64,000 nucleotides of DNA from Streptomyces melanogenes (GTDB lineage Bacteria; Actinomycetota; Actinomycetes; Streptomycetales; Streptomycetaceae), in the NCBI RefSeq assembly GCF_014649795.1, contig NZ_BMTS01000002.1, forward strand, positions 372,001 to 436,000. The letters run 5' to 3'. The number at the start of each line of letters is the position of its first letter. Position 1 is the stretch's first letter. Below, piece by piece: positions 18,857 to 27,966 of the stretch. The position numbers and the translations under genes were made by a program. Below the pieces are notes generated by a model. That model worked only from the letters and a program-made list of their open reading frames with translations, searched no databases and was not told the DNA's origin.

Positions 18857-19714
18857 TCACGACGCGTACCCGTCGACCACGCGGTGGATGAACTCCCGGG
18901 ACTGCTCGGCGCTGAGCGCCTTGGCCCTCAGGTGCTCGTACATCACGGTGTAGCTCTGCACGTCGTTGGCCTTCTCCAGATAGAGGTCGCTGGTGACGCC
19001 CTCCAGATAGACCACGCTCGCGTCCATGGCGTCGTGGAACTCCAGGATGGCGAACTTGCCGTACATCCCCGGATGCGCGCCCGCGTCGTACGGCAGCACC
19101 TGCAGCGTCACGTGCGGCTGCTCGCTCAGCTGGGCCAGGTGCAGCAGCTGGTCGCGCATGATCTGCTCGTTGCCGACCACCCGGCGCAGCAGCGCCTCGT
19201 CGATCACCGCCCAGAAGCGCAGCGGGTTGGTCGGGTCGGTGAGCCGGTCCTGGCGTTTGAGCCGGATCTGGATCCGTTTGTCGATGTCGCTGGAGGTGGC
19301 CTCGGGCCACATGCCCTCGATCACCGCCTGCGCGTACTCGCGCGTCTGCAGCAGTCCGGGCACGATCAGCGACTCGTAGACGCGCAGGCTCGCCGCGTCG
19401 GTCTCCAGACCGATGTAGACGCTGTACGGGATGTCGCCGAAGGCGTGCCACCAGCCCTGCTGCCGGGAGTCCTTGGCCATTTGCATCAGCGAGTCGACGA
19501 TCCGGTGGTCCTCGACCTCGTACACCCCGCACAGGTCGCGGACATCGCGCTGGCTGATGGAGCGGCGGCCGTTCTCCAGGCGGCTGATCTTCGACTGGGA
19601 GACCAGCAGGCGCTCGGCGACCTCCTCGGCCGTCATGCCCTTCAGCTCGCGGAGTCGACGGAGCTCCTGGCCCAGTCGGCGTCGCCTGACGGTGGGATTG
19701 ACGTTGGACGCCAC
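18857..19714 (-). CDS. XRE family regulator with DUF5753-type C-terminal domain
   Basis: This is a DNA-binding regulator of 285 residues. The N-terminal helix-turn-helix reads LRELKGMTAEEVAERLLVSQSKISRLENG. The C-terminal effector domain contains ESLIVPGLLQTREYA, IRLKRQDRL and LQVLPYDAGAHPGMYGKF, as in DUF5753. The GTG at 19714 is chosen because GGAGG lies 8-9 bases upstream; the open frame continues further upstream without a better signal. It is probably the partner of the downstream DUF397 protein. Confidence 0.92.
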   Translation of the reverse strand: MASNVNPTVRRRRLGQELRRLRELKGMTAEEVAERLLVSQSKISRLENGRRSISQRDVRDLCGVYEVEDHRIVDSLMQMAKDSRQQGWWHAFGDIPYSVYIGLETDAASLRVYESLIVPGLLQTREYAQAVIEGMWPEATSSDIDKRIQIRLKRQDRLTDPTNPLRFWAVIDEALLRRVVGNEQIMRDQLLHLAQLSEQPHVTLQVLPYDAGAHPGMYGKFAILEFHDAMDASVVYLEGVTSDLYLEKANDVQSYTVMYEHLRAKALSAEQSREFIHRVVDGYAS

Positions 19715-19867
19715 GGGAACTGCACCTCCGGCTGCGGCACTTCTGTTGTTCTCTGCTCTTGTGCTCAGCAGACTGCCACCAATGTTCCTGGCCGCGCTGG
19801 GAAATGGCCACACACGGTGGGGTACCGGCTACCGCGGGTACGAGCCCCGGGCCTCGGAGGACGCGAA

Positions 19868-19901
19868 GCGCGCGGGACCGGCGGTGGCCGGCCCCGCGCG
19901 C
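19868..19901. terminator. Terminator hairpin after GPP34 gene
   Basis: GC-rich inverted arms of about 14 bases with one mismatch and a short loop lie downstream of the GPP34 stop on the minus strand. Confidence 0.6.
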
Positions 19902-19952
19902 CCGTGCTGCGGCTCCCGAACCGGGTCGTGAGGGGGACGTCGGTGCGGCGGG

Positions 19953-20014
19953 TGGTGCGGGGTGGTGCCGTGGTGCTCGGTGGTGCGGGCCGTGCGTGGT
20001 GCGTGAGGTGGTGC
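19953..20014. repeat. Degenerate TGGTGC short repeats
   Basis: Six copies of TGGTGC begin at 19953, 19963, 19971, 19981, 19997 and 20009, spaced 8-16 bp. They occupy the gap between the XRE and GPP34 genes together with the terminator. Nothing else is seen in this roughly 320-bp gap. Confidence 0.6.
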
Positions 20015-20038
20015 CTGTGACCGGTGCCGGAGCGGCCG

Positions 20039-20791
20039 CTAGTGGGCCACTGCTCGGGCCATGCTGCCGCGGTGCGGCTGCATCGGCACGCCCGGTGCGG
20101 TCGCCGTCGCGCGCGTGCCCGCCGGGGCGCCGTTGCCGGTGCCGTTGGCGGTGCGGCGCGGCTGTGCGCCCACTCCGTTCTGGACGTCCATGACGGCGTG
20201 CGCCACCAGTCCGCCCATCGGGTCGTGCCTGATCAGGTCCCGGAGGCGGGAGCGGGATGAACGCCCCTCGTTGCCCGGGTACAGGTGCTTGCCGAGTCCG
20301 ACCGCGTGGGCCAGCGCGGCGAGCGCCGCGGTCCGCGGGTCCGGCGGTACGCCGGTGCGGATCGCACTGTCCAGCCGGGCCCTGATGTCCCGGCTGATCG
20401 CCGTGTCCGTCGCCTGGTAGCGAGTCGTCGGCAGCACTCCGCACATCTGGCCCGAGACGGCATGAACCATGCCGCACCGCTCCAGGTGCGCGAGGTAAAT
20501 CTGGCGCAGCCCCAGTCGGGGCCCGCCGATCCAGTGGACGGCCCGGACCGGGCTGCCGCGCCTGCGCAGCAGTTCCAGTGCGGAGTCCAGTGTCGGATCT
20601 CCTGTCGGCCGTGCCATCACCACGGCGATACGATCCCCGTCTGGGGCTATCCGTCCTGCCAGAGCCAGCTCCACTAGCTGGGCTCCGGCGAGGCCGAGGT
20701 CGAGCGACTGCGGCTGCGCTGTGGTACCCGTGGCCGGGTCCAGAGCGAGCAGCAGAAGCTCCTCCGGAATTGTTCTGCGGCTCCTGCCCAT
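20039..20791 (-). CDS. GPP34 (GOLPH3/Vps74-like) family protein
   Basis: This 250-residue protein belongs to the GOLPH3/Vps74 fold family. It begins with the typical IPEELLLLALDPATG and has LGLAGAQLVELALAGRI and the long LRQIYLAHLERCGMV helix region. In eukaryotes such proteins bind phosphoinositides; in Streptomyces the role is unknown, and the copies may act at the membrane. The C-terminal 50 residues are low-complexity (Gly, Ala, Thr, Pro rich). The ATG at 20791 follows GGGGAGGC. It is divergent from the carboxypeptidase gene. Confidence 0.85.
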   Translation of the reverse strand: MGRSRRTIPEELLLLALDPATGTTAQPQSLDLGLAGAQLVELALAGRIAPDGDRIAVVMARPTGDPTLDSALELLRRRGSPVRAVHWIGGPRLGLRQIYLAHLERCGMVHAVSGQMCGVLPTTRYQATDTAISRDIRARLDSAIRTGVPPDPRTAALAALAHAVGLGKHLYPGNEGRSSRSRLRDLIRHDPMGGLVAHAVMDVQNGVGAQPRRTANGTGNGAPAGTRATATAPGVPMQPHRGSMARAVAH

Positions 20792-20986
20792 CCATGCCTC
20801 CCCGCGTGGATGAATGACAGGGTGACCCCTCTCACATTCATCTGTCGAGAGCGCCTGGGCGGTAAGTACGGGAACCGACAGGTATGTCGTTCTCGTCTAG
20901 CACGGGGGTCAACCCCGCACACAGGACACTGGTAGATGGTTCGGACAGGTTCGGACGGCGCCCCGGGGCGCCGGGAGGAGGCATCG

Positions 20987-23512
20987 GTGGCGGGCGAGTC
21001 CCCCGACAGGTCGGAGCAGCAGCAGTCGTCGGGGGAGACGACTCCGAGCGAACGCGACCCCCGTGTGGCGGTGTTCGGACCGGATGACGGCCCCCGGGCC
21101 GCGTCCGGTTCCGGTGCTGTTTCCGGTCCGGAGAGCAACGGCTCCGCGAAGACGTCCGCGAACGGCTCGGCGAACGGGTCCGCGGCCGGTTCGGCGAACG
21201 GCTCGGCGAAGGGTGCCGTGAACGGCTCCGCCGACGCCCCCGTGGACCAGGCGACCGCCGTCTTCCGGGCCCCGCGCCAGGAGGACCACGAGTCCCGCGA
21301 CACCCGCCTGCGGGCGGCCGTGGCGGCCTGGGTGGCCACGGACGGCGACGCGGAGGCGGACGCGGCCGACGACGCCGGGTCGGGTGCCGGTGCCGCGAAG
21401 GCGGACGCTCCGGATCCCGCCGCCGAGAAGCCGGAGGACGCGGACGCCGACGCGGAGGGCACCGACGAGGAGCCCGCCGCCGACGCCACGCCCGTACGGG
21501 AGACCGTGCCCGCGCCGACGGCGGCGCCCGAGGCGGACGACGCCTCCGAGGACGCTTCCGAGGACGAGCCCGCGGCTCAGGAGCCGGGCGAGAAGGCCGC
21601 TGAGGCTTCCGAGGACGCCGACGCGGCCGACGAGCCTGCCGAGGCCGCCCCCAAGGCCGCCGACGAGCCGGACACCGCGTCCAAGGCCGCGCCCGACGCC
21701 GAGAACGCCGCCGAGCAGGACGACAAGCCGGACGCGGAGCCCGAGCCCGAGCCGAAGGCGGACGCCAAGTCGGACGCCAAGGACTCCGGCCCCGCGCCGG
21801 AAGCCGACGCCAAGCCCGCCGCCTCCGCCGCCAAGGCCGACACCGCCGACAAGCCCGCCCCCGAGCCCCGGGCCGCCTCCTGGGGTGCCAAGCCCAGCGC
21901 CGAGAGCGCGGGCGAGGCCGAGGCGGTCGACCAGCCCACCGCTGTCTTCAAGGCCGTCAAGCCCCCCGTGGTGGACCAGCCGACCACCGCCATCCGGCTG
22001 CCGAAGGCGGGCGAGCCGACGGCCGAGCGGTCCAGCACGTTCGTACCGCTGCGCTCCGACGACGTACGCCCGGACACCGAGAAGCCGAAGGCGGCGGCTC
22101 CGAAGACGGAGGACCCGAAGCCGGAGGCCGCCAAGGCCGCCGCGCCGAAGCCCCCCGCCTCGCCCCGCATCTCCGTGCCGGACGCCGACGCCGCCGAGCG
22201 GACCCGGCAGCAGCCGCTGCCGCCGAAGCCGCCGCTCGACCTGCTCGCGGAGCTCACCAACACCCCGCCCCCGCCGCAGACCCCGGTCCGCACGGCGGTG
22301 CGGCGGTTCAAGATCTGGACGCCGCTGGTCCTTCTGCTGCTGGTCGTGTTTGCGGTCGTACAGTTCGTACGCCCGCTTCCGGACGCCGAGCTCAAGATGA
22401 CGTCGGCGCCGCAGTTCACCTTCGAGGGCGGCGCGCCGCAGCTGCCGTGGCCCAGCGAGGGGCAGGGCCTCATCACGGTGTCGGGCCTCGGCACTGTCGG
22501 CCGGTTCGGCGAGGAGAAGCCGGCCCCGATCGCCAGCGTGACCAAGTCGATGACCGCGTACATCATCATGCGCGACCACCCGATGAAGGTCGGCGAGAAG
22601 GGCGCCTCCATCCCCGTCGACGAACTCGCGGAGAAGGAGGGCGGCTACAACAAGGGCGGCAAGGACGAGTCGACCCTCGACAACATCAAGGCGGGCCAGA
22701 CTCTCACGCAGAAGGACGCGCTCAGCGCGATCATGATCCCGTCCGCGAACAACGTGGCGCGGCTGCTGGCCCGCTGGGACGCGGGCTCCGAGGCGGCGTT
22801 CGTGAAGAAGATGAACGACACCGCGAAGCAGCTCGGGATGACGAACACCACGTACACCGACCCGTCCGGTCTGAACGCCACCACCGTCTCGACCGCCGTC
22901 GACCAGGTGAAGCTGGCCACCGAGCTGGTGAAGAACCCGGCGCTGGTCGACATCACCCGGCAGCCGTTCTGGATCGACCCGATGGGTGTGAAGCGGCGCA
23001 ACTACAACACCCTCGTGCCGTACAACGGCGCGATCGGCATCAAGACCGGCTCGACCTCCAAGGCCGGCGGCAACCTGCTGTTCGCCGCCACCAAGGACGT
23101 CGGCGGGACGAAGCAGACGATCGTCGGCGCGGTCTTCGGCCAGCACAAGAGCACGTCGATCCTGGACCTGGTCAACAAGGTCAGCAAGGACGTCCTGATC
23201 GCCACCCGCAAGTCGCTCACCTCGGCGACCGTGATCAAGAAGGGCGACGTCGTCGGGTACGTGGACGACGGCCTCGGTGGCAAGACGCCGGTCGTCGCCA
23301 CCAAGGACCTGACCGTCGCCGGCTGGTCCGGTCTGCAGACCGCGATCTCGCTCACTCCCAGTGACGCCAAGGTCCCGCACTCCGCGAAGGCGGGCACGGT
23401 GGTCGGCAAGCTGACCGTGGGCTCGGGCCCCGGCCAGGTCTCCGCCCCGGTGGCCCTCCAGAAGGCGCTCGCCGAGCCCGGCTTCGGGTCCAAGCTGACC
23501 CGTCTGGGCTAA
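20987..23512 (+). CDS. Membrane-anchored D-alanyl-D-alanine carboxypeptidase with long disordered N-terminus
   Basis: This penicillin-binding protein trims the D-Ala from peptidoglycan stem peptides. About 440 residues of Ala/Glu/Asp/Pro/Lys-rich, probably disordered sequence precede one membrane segment (IWTPLVLLLLVVFAVVQFV, about 443-461). The periplasmic S11 peptidase domain has SVTK (Ser517, Lys520), SAN (586) and KTG (686). The disordered part should be cytoplasmic. It repeats NGSA units and three DQxT motifs at about 86, 314 and 329 (VDQATAVF, VDQPTAVF, VDQPTTAI), possible Ser/Thr-kinase sites. The GTG at 20987 has GGAGGAGG upstream; an earlier in-frame ATG at 20936 lacks a clear site. 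Confidence 0.9.
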   Translation: MAGESPDRSEQQQSSGETTPSERDPRVAVFGPDDGPRAASGSGAVSGPESNGSAKTSANGSANGSAAGSANGSAKGAVNGSADAPVDQATAVFRAPRQEDHESRDTRLRAAVAAWVATDGDAEADAADDAGSGAGAAKADAPDPAAEKPEDADADAEGTDEEPAADATPVRETVPAPTAAPEADDASEDASEDEPAAQEPGEKAAEASEDADAADEPAEAAPKAADEPDTASKAAPDAENAAEQDDKPDAEPEPEPKADAKSDAKDSGPAPEADAKPAASAAKADTADKPAPEPRAASWGAKPSAESAGEAEAVDQPTAVFKAVKPPVVDQPTTAIRLPKAGEPTAERSSTFVPLRSDDVRPDTEKPKAAAPKTEDPKPEAAKAAAPKPPASPRISVPDADAAERTRQQPLPPKPPLDLLAELTNTPPPPQTPVRTAVRRFKIWTPLVLLLLVVFAVVQFVRPLPDAELKMTSAPQFTFEGGAPQLPWPSEGQGLITVSGLGTVGRFGEEKPAPIASVTKSMTAYIIMRDHPMKVGEKGASIPVDELAEKEGGYNKGGKDESTLDNIKAGQTLTQKDALSAIMIPSANNVARLLARWDAGSEAAFVKKMNDTAKQLGMTNTTYTDPSGLNATTVSTAVDQVKLATELVKNPALVDITRQPFWIDPMGVKRRNYNTLVPYNGAIGIKTGSTSKAGGNLLFAATKDVGGTKQTIVGAVFGQHKSTSILDLVNKVSKDVLIATRKSLTSATVIKKGDVVGYVDDGLGGKTPVVATKDLTVAGWSGLQTAISLTPSDAKVPHSAKAGTVVGKLTVGSGPGQVSAPVALQKALAEPGFGSKLTRLG

Positions 23513-23536
23513 CGGACGCGACGGACGTACGAGCGC

Positions 23537-23566
23537 GGGCCCGGCACCGGGAAGGGTGCCGGGCCC
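23537..23566 (+). terminator. Terminator hairpin after carboxypeptidase gene
   Basis: Perfect 12-base arms (23537-23548 and 23555-23566) with a 6-base loop lie 25 bases after the stop codon. Confidence 0.8.
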
Positions 23567-23690
23567 GGCTTCGGGCGCAGGTCGCTCGCGCTCTCGTGCT
23601 AGCTTCGGTCAACTGGAGGACGCTGGGCGGCGTCCCTATGAGCGATGGGGCGAGAGACGTCCTGAGACTGTGTGAGGCGGGAGAGCCGCA

Positions 23691-25718
23691 GTGACCACCG
23701 CTGAGCCGACGCCCACCCGCGCCGACGGCAGCAGCCCTTCTCGGCAGCCGGGTGGACGAATACAGGACGAGAACAGGGACCCGGTGAGGGAAGAGAACCT
23801 GACCGGGCGCGCCGACACGGCCCCGGTCCTGGAGAAGGAGCCGGTACGGGCCGAGGGGTCGGGCCAGGCCGAGGGTCCGGCTGAGGACGCGGTCCTGGTC
23901 GAGGAACCGGCTTCGGCCGAGGGATCGTCTGAAGGGCAGGCCAAGGACTCAGGCCTCGCCGAGGACCCCGTCCCCGCCGTCGAGTCGACCGTGCTCTGCC
24001 GGCTGCGGGCCTTCGCCGTGCGGCACCCCGTGGTGGCCGTCACGGCCGTCGCCGCCGTCGTGCACGTCCTCTGGTTCTTCTTCTTCGCCAACAGCGGCGG
24101 AGACCTCGCCGCGCAGGACGCCTGGGCCGAGTTCGTCGGCCGCCACCCGGCCTCCGCGTACAACCTGGCCTGGTACGGCGGGATGCACCCCGTCTCGTAC
24201 AGCGTGGTCTCGCCGTATCTGATGTCGATGCTCGGCGTCCGGTCCACGATGATGATCGCCGGGACCCTGTCGGCCGGGCTGATCACGCTGATCCTGGTGC
24301 GGGTGCGGGCCGTCCGCAATCCGCTGCCGTGCGCCTTCGCGGCGCTCTTCGCCTTCCTGTGCAACGCCATGTCCGGCCGGGTGACCTTCGGGCTCGGCAC
24401 GATGTTCGCGCTCGGCGCGGTCGCCGCGGTCTTCTGCTGGCCCCGCAAGTGGGCCGAGAACCGGTGGGCCAAGGGCGCGGTCGCCGCGCCGCTGGCCGGG
24501 CTCGCCACGGCCAGCAGCCCGGTCGCGGGCCTCTTCCTCGGGGTGATCGCGGCCGCGCTGTTCCTGAACGGGCGCCGCCCGGGCGCGTACGCCCTGGGTC
24601 TGCCGCCGGCCGCGGTCGTTGCGGCCTCGGCCCTGCTGTTCCCGTTCTCGGGCACCCAGCCGATGTCGCTCGCCTCGGTGTCGCTGCCGTTCCTCTTCGC
24701 GGTGATCACGCTCTTCTCGGTGCCGAAGGAGTGGCGGACGGTCCGTACGGGAGCGGCGGTGTACGGGGTGGGCGTGCTGCTCACCTGGATCATCGACTCG
24801 CAGATCGGGTCCAATGTGACCCGGCTCGCGATGCTCTTCGCGGGCGTGGTGTTCCTGGCCGCGCTGCCGTACGTGGTGCCGCGCTCGCGCAAGTGGTACG
24901 CGCTGGTCATCGCCTTCGCGGGGATGAACTTCTGGATCGGCTTCAAGGCCGTCGACGACATCGTCAGCACCCTGCCGGCCGCGTCCTGGGCGCGTGAGCT
25001 CGCGCCGCTCGTGGACCAGCTCGGGGAGGTCGGCGCGGAGCGCGGGCGCGTCGAGGTCGTGCCCGCGTCCAGCCACCGCGAGGCGTCGGCGGTCGCGCCG
25101 TACGTCAACCTCGCGCGGGGCTGGAACCGCCAGGCCGATATGGAACGCAACCCGATCTTCTACGACGACACGCTGAACGCCGCCAGTTACAAGGGCTGGC
25201 TGGGCCGCTGGGCCGTCCACTACGTGGTGCTGCCGATGGGCCCGCCGGACTCCAACGGCGCCGAGCAGGAGGCCAAGCTGATCCAGAAGGGCCTGCCGTA
25301 CCTCAAGGAAGTGTGGAGCAACGACAACTGGCGGCTGTTCGCGGTCGACGACCCGACCCCGCTCGCCGATCCGCCCGCGGTGGTGGAGAAGGCGGGGGAG
25401 GGCGAGTGGACACTGAAGGTGAGCGCGCCCGGGACCGTCCTCGTCCGCATCCCGTACTCGCCCTGGCTGAAGCTGGTGGACGAGAAGGGGAAGGGGGTGG
25501 AGCCGCCGCAGGAGACTCCGGAGTCCAAGAGCCGGGCTCATGGCACGCCGAAGACGTTCACGAACCCCAATGGGTGTTTGTGGAAGGCGCCGGAGGATGC
25601 GGCGGGGGACGAGTGGACGGAGCTGCTGGCCCCGAAGGCGGGCACGTACCGCCTGGCGGCCCCGTACAGCCTCCGCCGGGGAACGGCCTGCCCGACGGAA
25701 CTCCGCCCCGATCACTAA
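23691..25718 (+). CDS. Polytopic membrane protein with periplasmic C-terminal region, function unknown
   Basis: This 675-residue protein has a low-complexity hydrophilic N-terminus (about 100 residues), then about 10-12 hydrophobic segments from AVRHPVVAVTAVAAVVHVLWFFFF to ALVIAFAGMNFWIGF, and a soluble C-terminal region of about 250 residues. The layout resembles actinobacterial membrane proteins annotated as MFS-like or glycosyltransferase-like, but I see no diagnostic motif. It lies downstream of the carboxypeptidase and shares its acidic N-terminal style, suggesting an envelope role. The GTG at 23691 follows GGGAG. Confidence 0.75.
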   Translation: MTTAEPTPTRADGSSPSRQPGGRIQDENRDPVREENLTGRADTAPVLEKEPVRAEGSGQAEGPAEDAVLVEEPASAEGSSEGQAKDSGLAEDPVPAVESTVLCRLRAFAVRHPVVAVTAVAAVVHVLWFFFFANSGGDLAAQDAWAEFVGRHPASAYNLAWYGGMHPVSYSVVSPYLMSMLGVRSTMMIAGTLSAGLITLILVRVRAVRNPLPCAFAALFAFLCNAMSGRVTFGLGTMFALGAVAAVFCWPRKWAENRWAKGAVAAPLAGLATASSPVAGLFLGVIAAALFLNGRRPGAYALGLPPAAVVAASALLFPFSGTQPMSLASVSLPFLFAVITLFSVPKEWRTVRTGAAVYGVGVLLTWIIDSQIGSNVTRLAMLFAGVVFLAALPYVVPRSRKWYALVIAFAGMNFWIGFKAVDDIVSTLPAASWARELAPLVDQLGEVGAERGRVEVVPASSHREASAVAPYVNLARGWNRQADMERNPIFYDDTLNAASYKGWLGRWAVHYVVLPMGPPDSNGAEQEAKLIQKGLPYLKEVWSNDNWRLFAVDDPTPLADPPAVVEKAGEGEWTLKVSAPGTVLVRIPYSPWLKLVDEKGKGVEPPQETPESKSRAHGTPKTFTNPNGCLWKAPEDAAGDEWTELLAPKAGTYRLAAPYSLRRGTACPTELRPDH

Positions 25719-25730
25719 CGGTGTGGATCA

Positions 25731-25876
25731 CCCCACCCCGCCCCTTCCCTAAACCCTCCGGGGGTGGGTGGGGGCGGAGGTGGTTCTCCAGGCCGCGGGG
25801 CCTGGGGCCCCTGCACCCCGCTGTCTCTCGTCTGCGGACCGTGCTGGGCTGGTCGCGCAGTTCCCCGCGCCCCTGA
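25731..25876. repeat. Half-copy of dispersed GC-rich element
   Basis: The module CCCCTTCCCTAAACCCTCCG (25741-25760) is followed, after about 85 bp, by the second module with core CTGGTCGCGCAGTTCCCCGC (from 25849). This is one arm of the hairpin element seen at 11717. It begins 12 bp after the membrane-protein stop and fills the gap before the amidohydrolase gene. Confidence 0.75.
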
Positions 25877-25985
25877 AGGCGGGGCCTGCGGCCCCCCCGC
25901 CGCTGTGGGCAATCGTGCCGCTGGGGCGGCACGGGTGGGCACAGCGGCACCCCGCGTTGCCGGGCAGGCACCCTCCCCCCCCCGG

Positions 25986-27830
25986 TCACCCGCACCCGCA
26001 GGCCCCGTGCACCCCCGTCAGCGACCTCGCCCGGCGCGCCGCCACGGGTGCGGTCACGCCCTCGTGGACCACCCGGCCGCCGACCAGGGTCAGGCGGACA
26101 CCCGTCCCCGACACCTCCGCGATCGGGACCCGCGTCACGTCCCGGTCCAGGAGCACCAGGTCCGCCGCCATCCCCGGCAGCAGGCGGCCGCTCAGGTGGT
26201 CCATGCGGAGCTGGTACGCCGTGCCCGCCGTGTGCATGCGCAACGACGACGTACGGGTCAGGCCCTCCAGTTCGGGGTACAGCGCGCCCTCCCCCGCCTC
26301 CGCCCCCTCCCGGTCCACCGCCGTACGGACCTGGTTCCACGTCTGGAGCGGGTCCACCGGCCAGTCGGAGCCGCCGGAGAGAGTCGCCCCGTGGCGCTCC
26401 AGGCTCCGCGCGGGGTACAGCAGCCGGTGCCGCTCCGGACCGATGTACGGCAGCAGCGCCTCCATCGTCCAGATGTCCCGCATCGCCCACTGGAGCTGCA
26501 TGCACGCCACCACCCCGAGCGGCGCGAAGCGGCGGTAGTCGGAGGGGTGGACGAGCTGGAGGTGGGCCACGGTGTGGCGGTTGCCGCGGCGGCCGTTCGC
26601 CCGTACCGCCGTCTCGTACCCGTCCAGCGCCGTCCGCACCGCCCGGTCCCCGATCGCGTGCGCGTGCAGCTGCCAGTCCGCCCGGTCGAACACCGTCGCC
26701 AGACGGCCGTAGTCGGCGGAAGAGACGTACAGGTCGCCTCTGTGAGTCGTCGGCCGACCTTCCGCGTCCAGGTACGGAGCCAGCAGCGCCGCCGTCTGCG
26801 ACGGGTACTCGATCACCCCGTCCAGGAACACCTTCGCCGTGCCGAACCGCAGCCCCCGCACCTGCCCGTACCGCGCCCGCAGCTCCCGTACGTACCGCAG
26901 CGCCCCCGCCGGATCCTTCGCCAGGTCCGGGCCGATCAGGAGCGCGGGCACGATCCGCTGCGGCAGCTTGCCGGCGGCGGACAGCGCGGCGTAGGTGTCG
27001 AGCTCGTGCGTGCCCACCGACGCGTCCATGAAGGTGGTGATGCCCGACGCCGCCGCCTGGGCGAGCGCCTTGGCGCAGGCGGCTACGAGCTGCGCCTGGG
27101 TCGGCGGCGGGATCACCCTCGTCAGGAGGTCCTGGGCGGTGTCCTTCAGGAGGCCGCCCGGCTTGCCGTCCGGGTCGCGCACGATCTGGCCGCCCGCCGG
27201 GTCGGGGGTGGCCGCGGTGATCCCGGCGAGGTCGAGCGCCCGCTGGTTGGCCCACGCGTTGTGCCCGTCGTTGCCGATGAGCGCGATCGGGCGGCGGGTC
27301 GGCAGCGAGTCGAGCATGCGGTGGTGCGGGACGGTCCCGGCGGGGAGCAGCCCCACCGGGTTCCAGTCCTCCACCACCAGCCAGCCGTCGGGCTCGTGGG
27401 AGGAGTCGGAGGAGAGGAACCCCGTGAGTGCTTCCTGGAGTTGGGGGACCGTGAGGGTAGCCCCCTCCAGCGTCGGGTGCAGGCTGCGCTCGCCCGCGCC
27501 CAGCGGATGCGCGTGGCCGTCGTGGATGCCGCTCATGACCGTCGCCCCGCGCGCGTCGACGACCTCGGTGTCCCGGCCGACGTACCGCCGCAGCGCCGCG
27601 TCGCTCCCGGTCGCGAGCACCTTTCCGTCCCGTCCGACCGCGAGGGACTGCTCGACGGGGGCGTGCGCCTCGCCGGTGAGGACCCGTGCGTGGTGCACCA
27701 CCAGCGCGGCCGAGCGCCGCTTGGCGGGGGCGGCAGCCGCCGTGCCCGGTGCCGCCAGGGACACGGCCGCCGCCGCGCCCAGGCCGGTCGCGAGGACCCG
27801 GCGGCGGGAAGGTGCAGAGCTGTGGTTCAC
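25986..27830 (-). CDS. Tat-exported amidohydrolase (YtcJ-like)
   Basis: This is a predicted secreted metal-dependent amidohydrolase of 614 residues. A twin-arginine signal (SRRRVLATGLGAAAAVSLA ... TAAAAP) is followed by a urease-superfamily domain with GIHDGHAHPLG, IGNDGHNAWANQRAL, HAHAIGDRAV, HLQLVHP and GSDWPVDPLQTWNQV. The GTG at 27830 is chosen for AGGAG five bases upstream. Family members hydrolyse exocyclic amide or ester bonds; the substrate is unknown. A divergent LacI regulator may control it. Confidence 0.88.
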   Translation of the reverse strand: MNHSSAPSRRRVLATGLGAAAAVSLAAPGTAAAAPAKRRSAALVVHHARVLTGEAHAPVEQSLAVGRDGKVLATGSDAALRRYVGRDTEVVDARGATVMSGIHDGHAHPLGAGERSLHPTLEGATLTVPQLQEALTGFLSSDSSHEPDGWLVVEDWNPVGLLPAGTVPHHRMLDSLPTRRPIALIGNDGHNAWANQRALDLAGITAATPDPAGGQIVRDPDGKPGGLLKDTAQDLLTRVIPPPTQAQLVAACAKALAQAAASGITTFMDASVGTHELDTYAALSAAGKLPQRIVPALLIGPDLAKDPAGALRYVRELRARYGQVRGLRFGTAKVFLDGVIEYPSQTAALLAPYLDAEGRPTTHRGDLYVSSADYGRLATVFDRADWQLHAHAIGDRAVRTALDGYETAVRANGRRGNRHTVAHLQLVHPSDYRRFAPLGVVACMQLQWAMRDIWTMEALLPYIGPERHRLLYPARSLERHGATLSGGSDWPVDPLQTWNQVRTAVDREGAEAGEGALYPELEGLTRTSSLRMHTAGTAYQLRMDHLSGRLLPGMAADLVLLDRDVTRVPIAEVSGTGVRLTLVGGRVVHEGVTAPVAARRARSLTGVHGACGCG

Positions 27831-27966
27831 GAGGGCTCCTGGGGGTGTCGAGTGGCTCGTCAGGCACCGCACCCTTCGCGATTAATCCCTTAACCACCAG
27901 CGCCCCGCCACAGCCGATCTGCCCCGCGAACTCCCGCTCCGGCAACGGATTCCGTACGCTGAGCCC

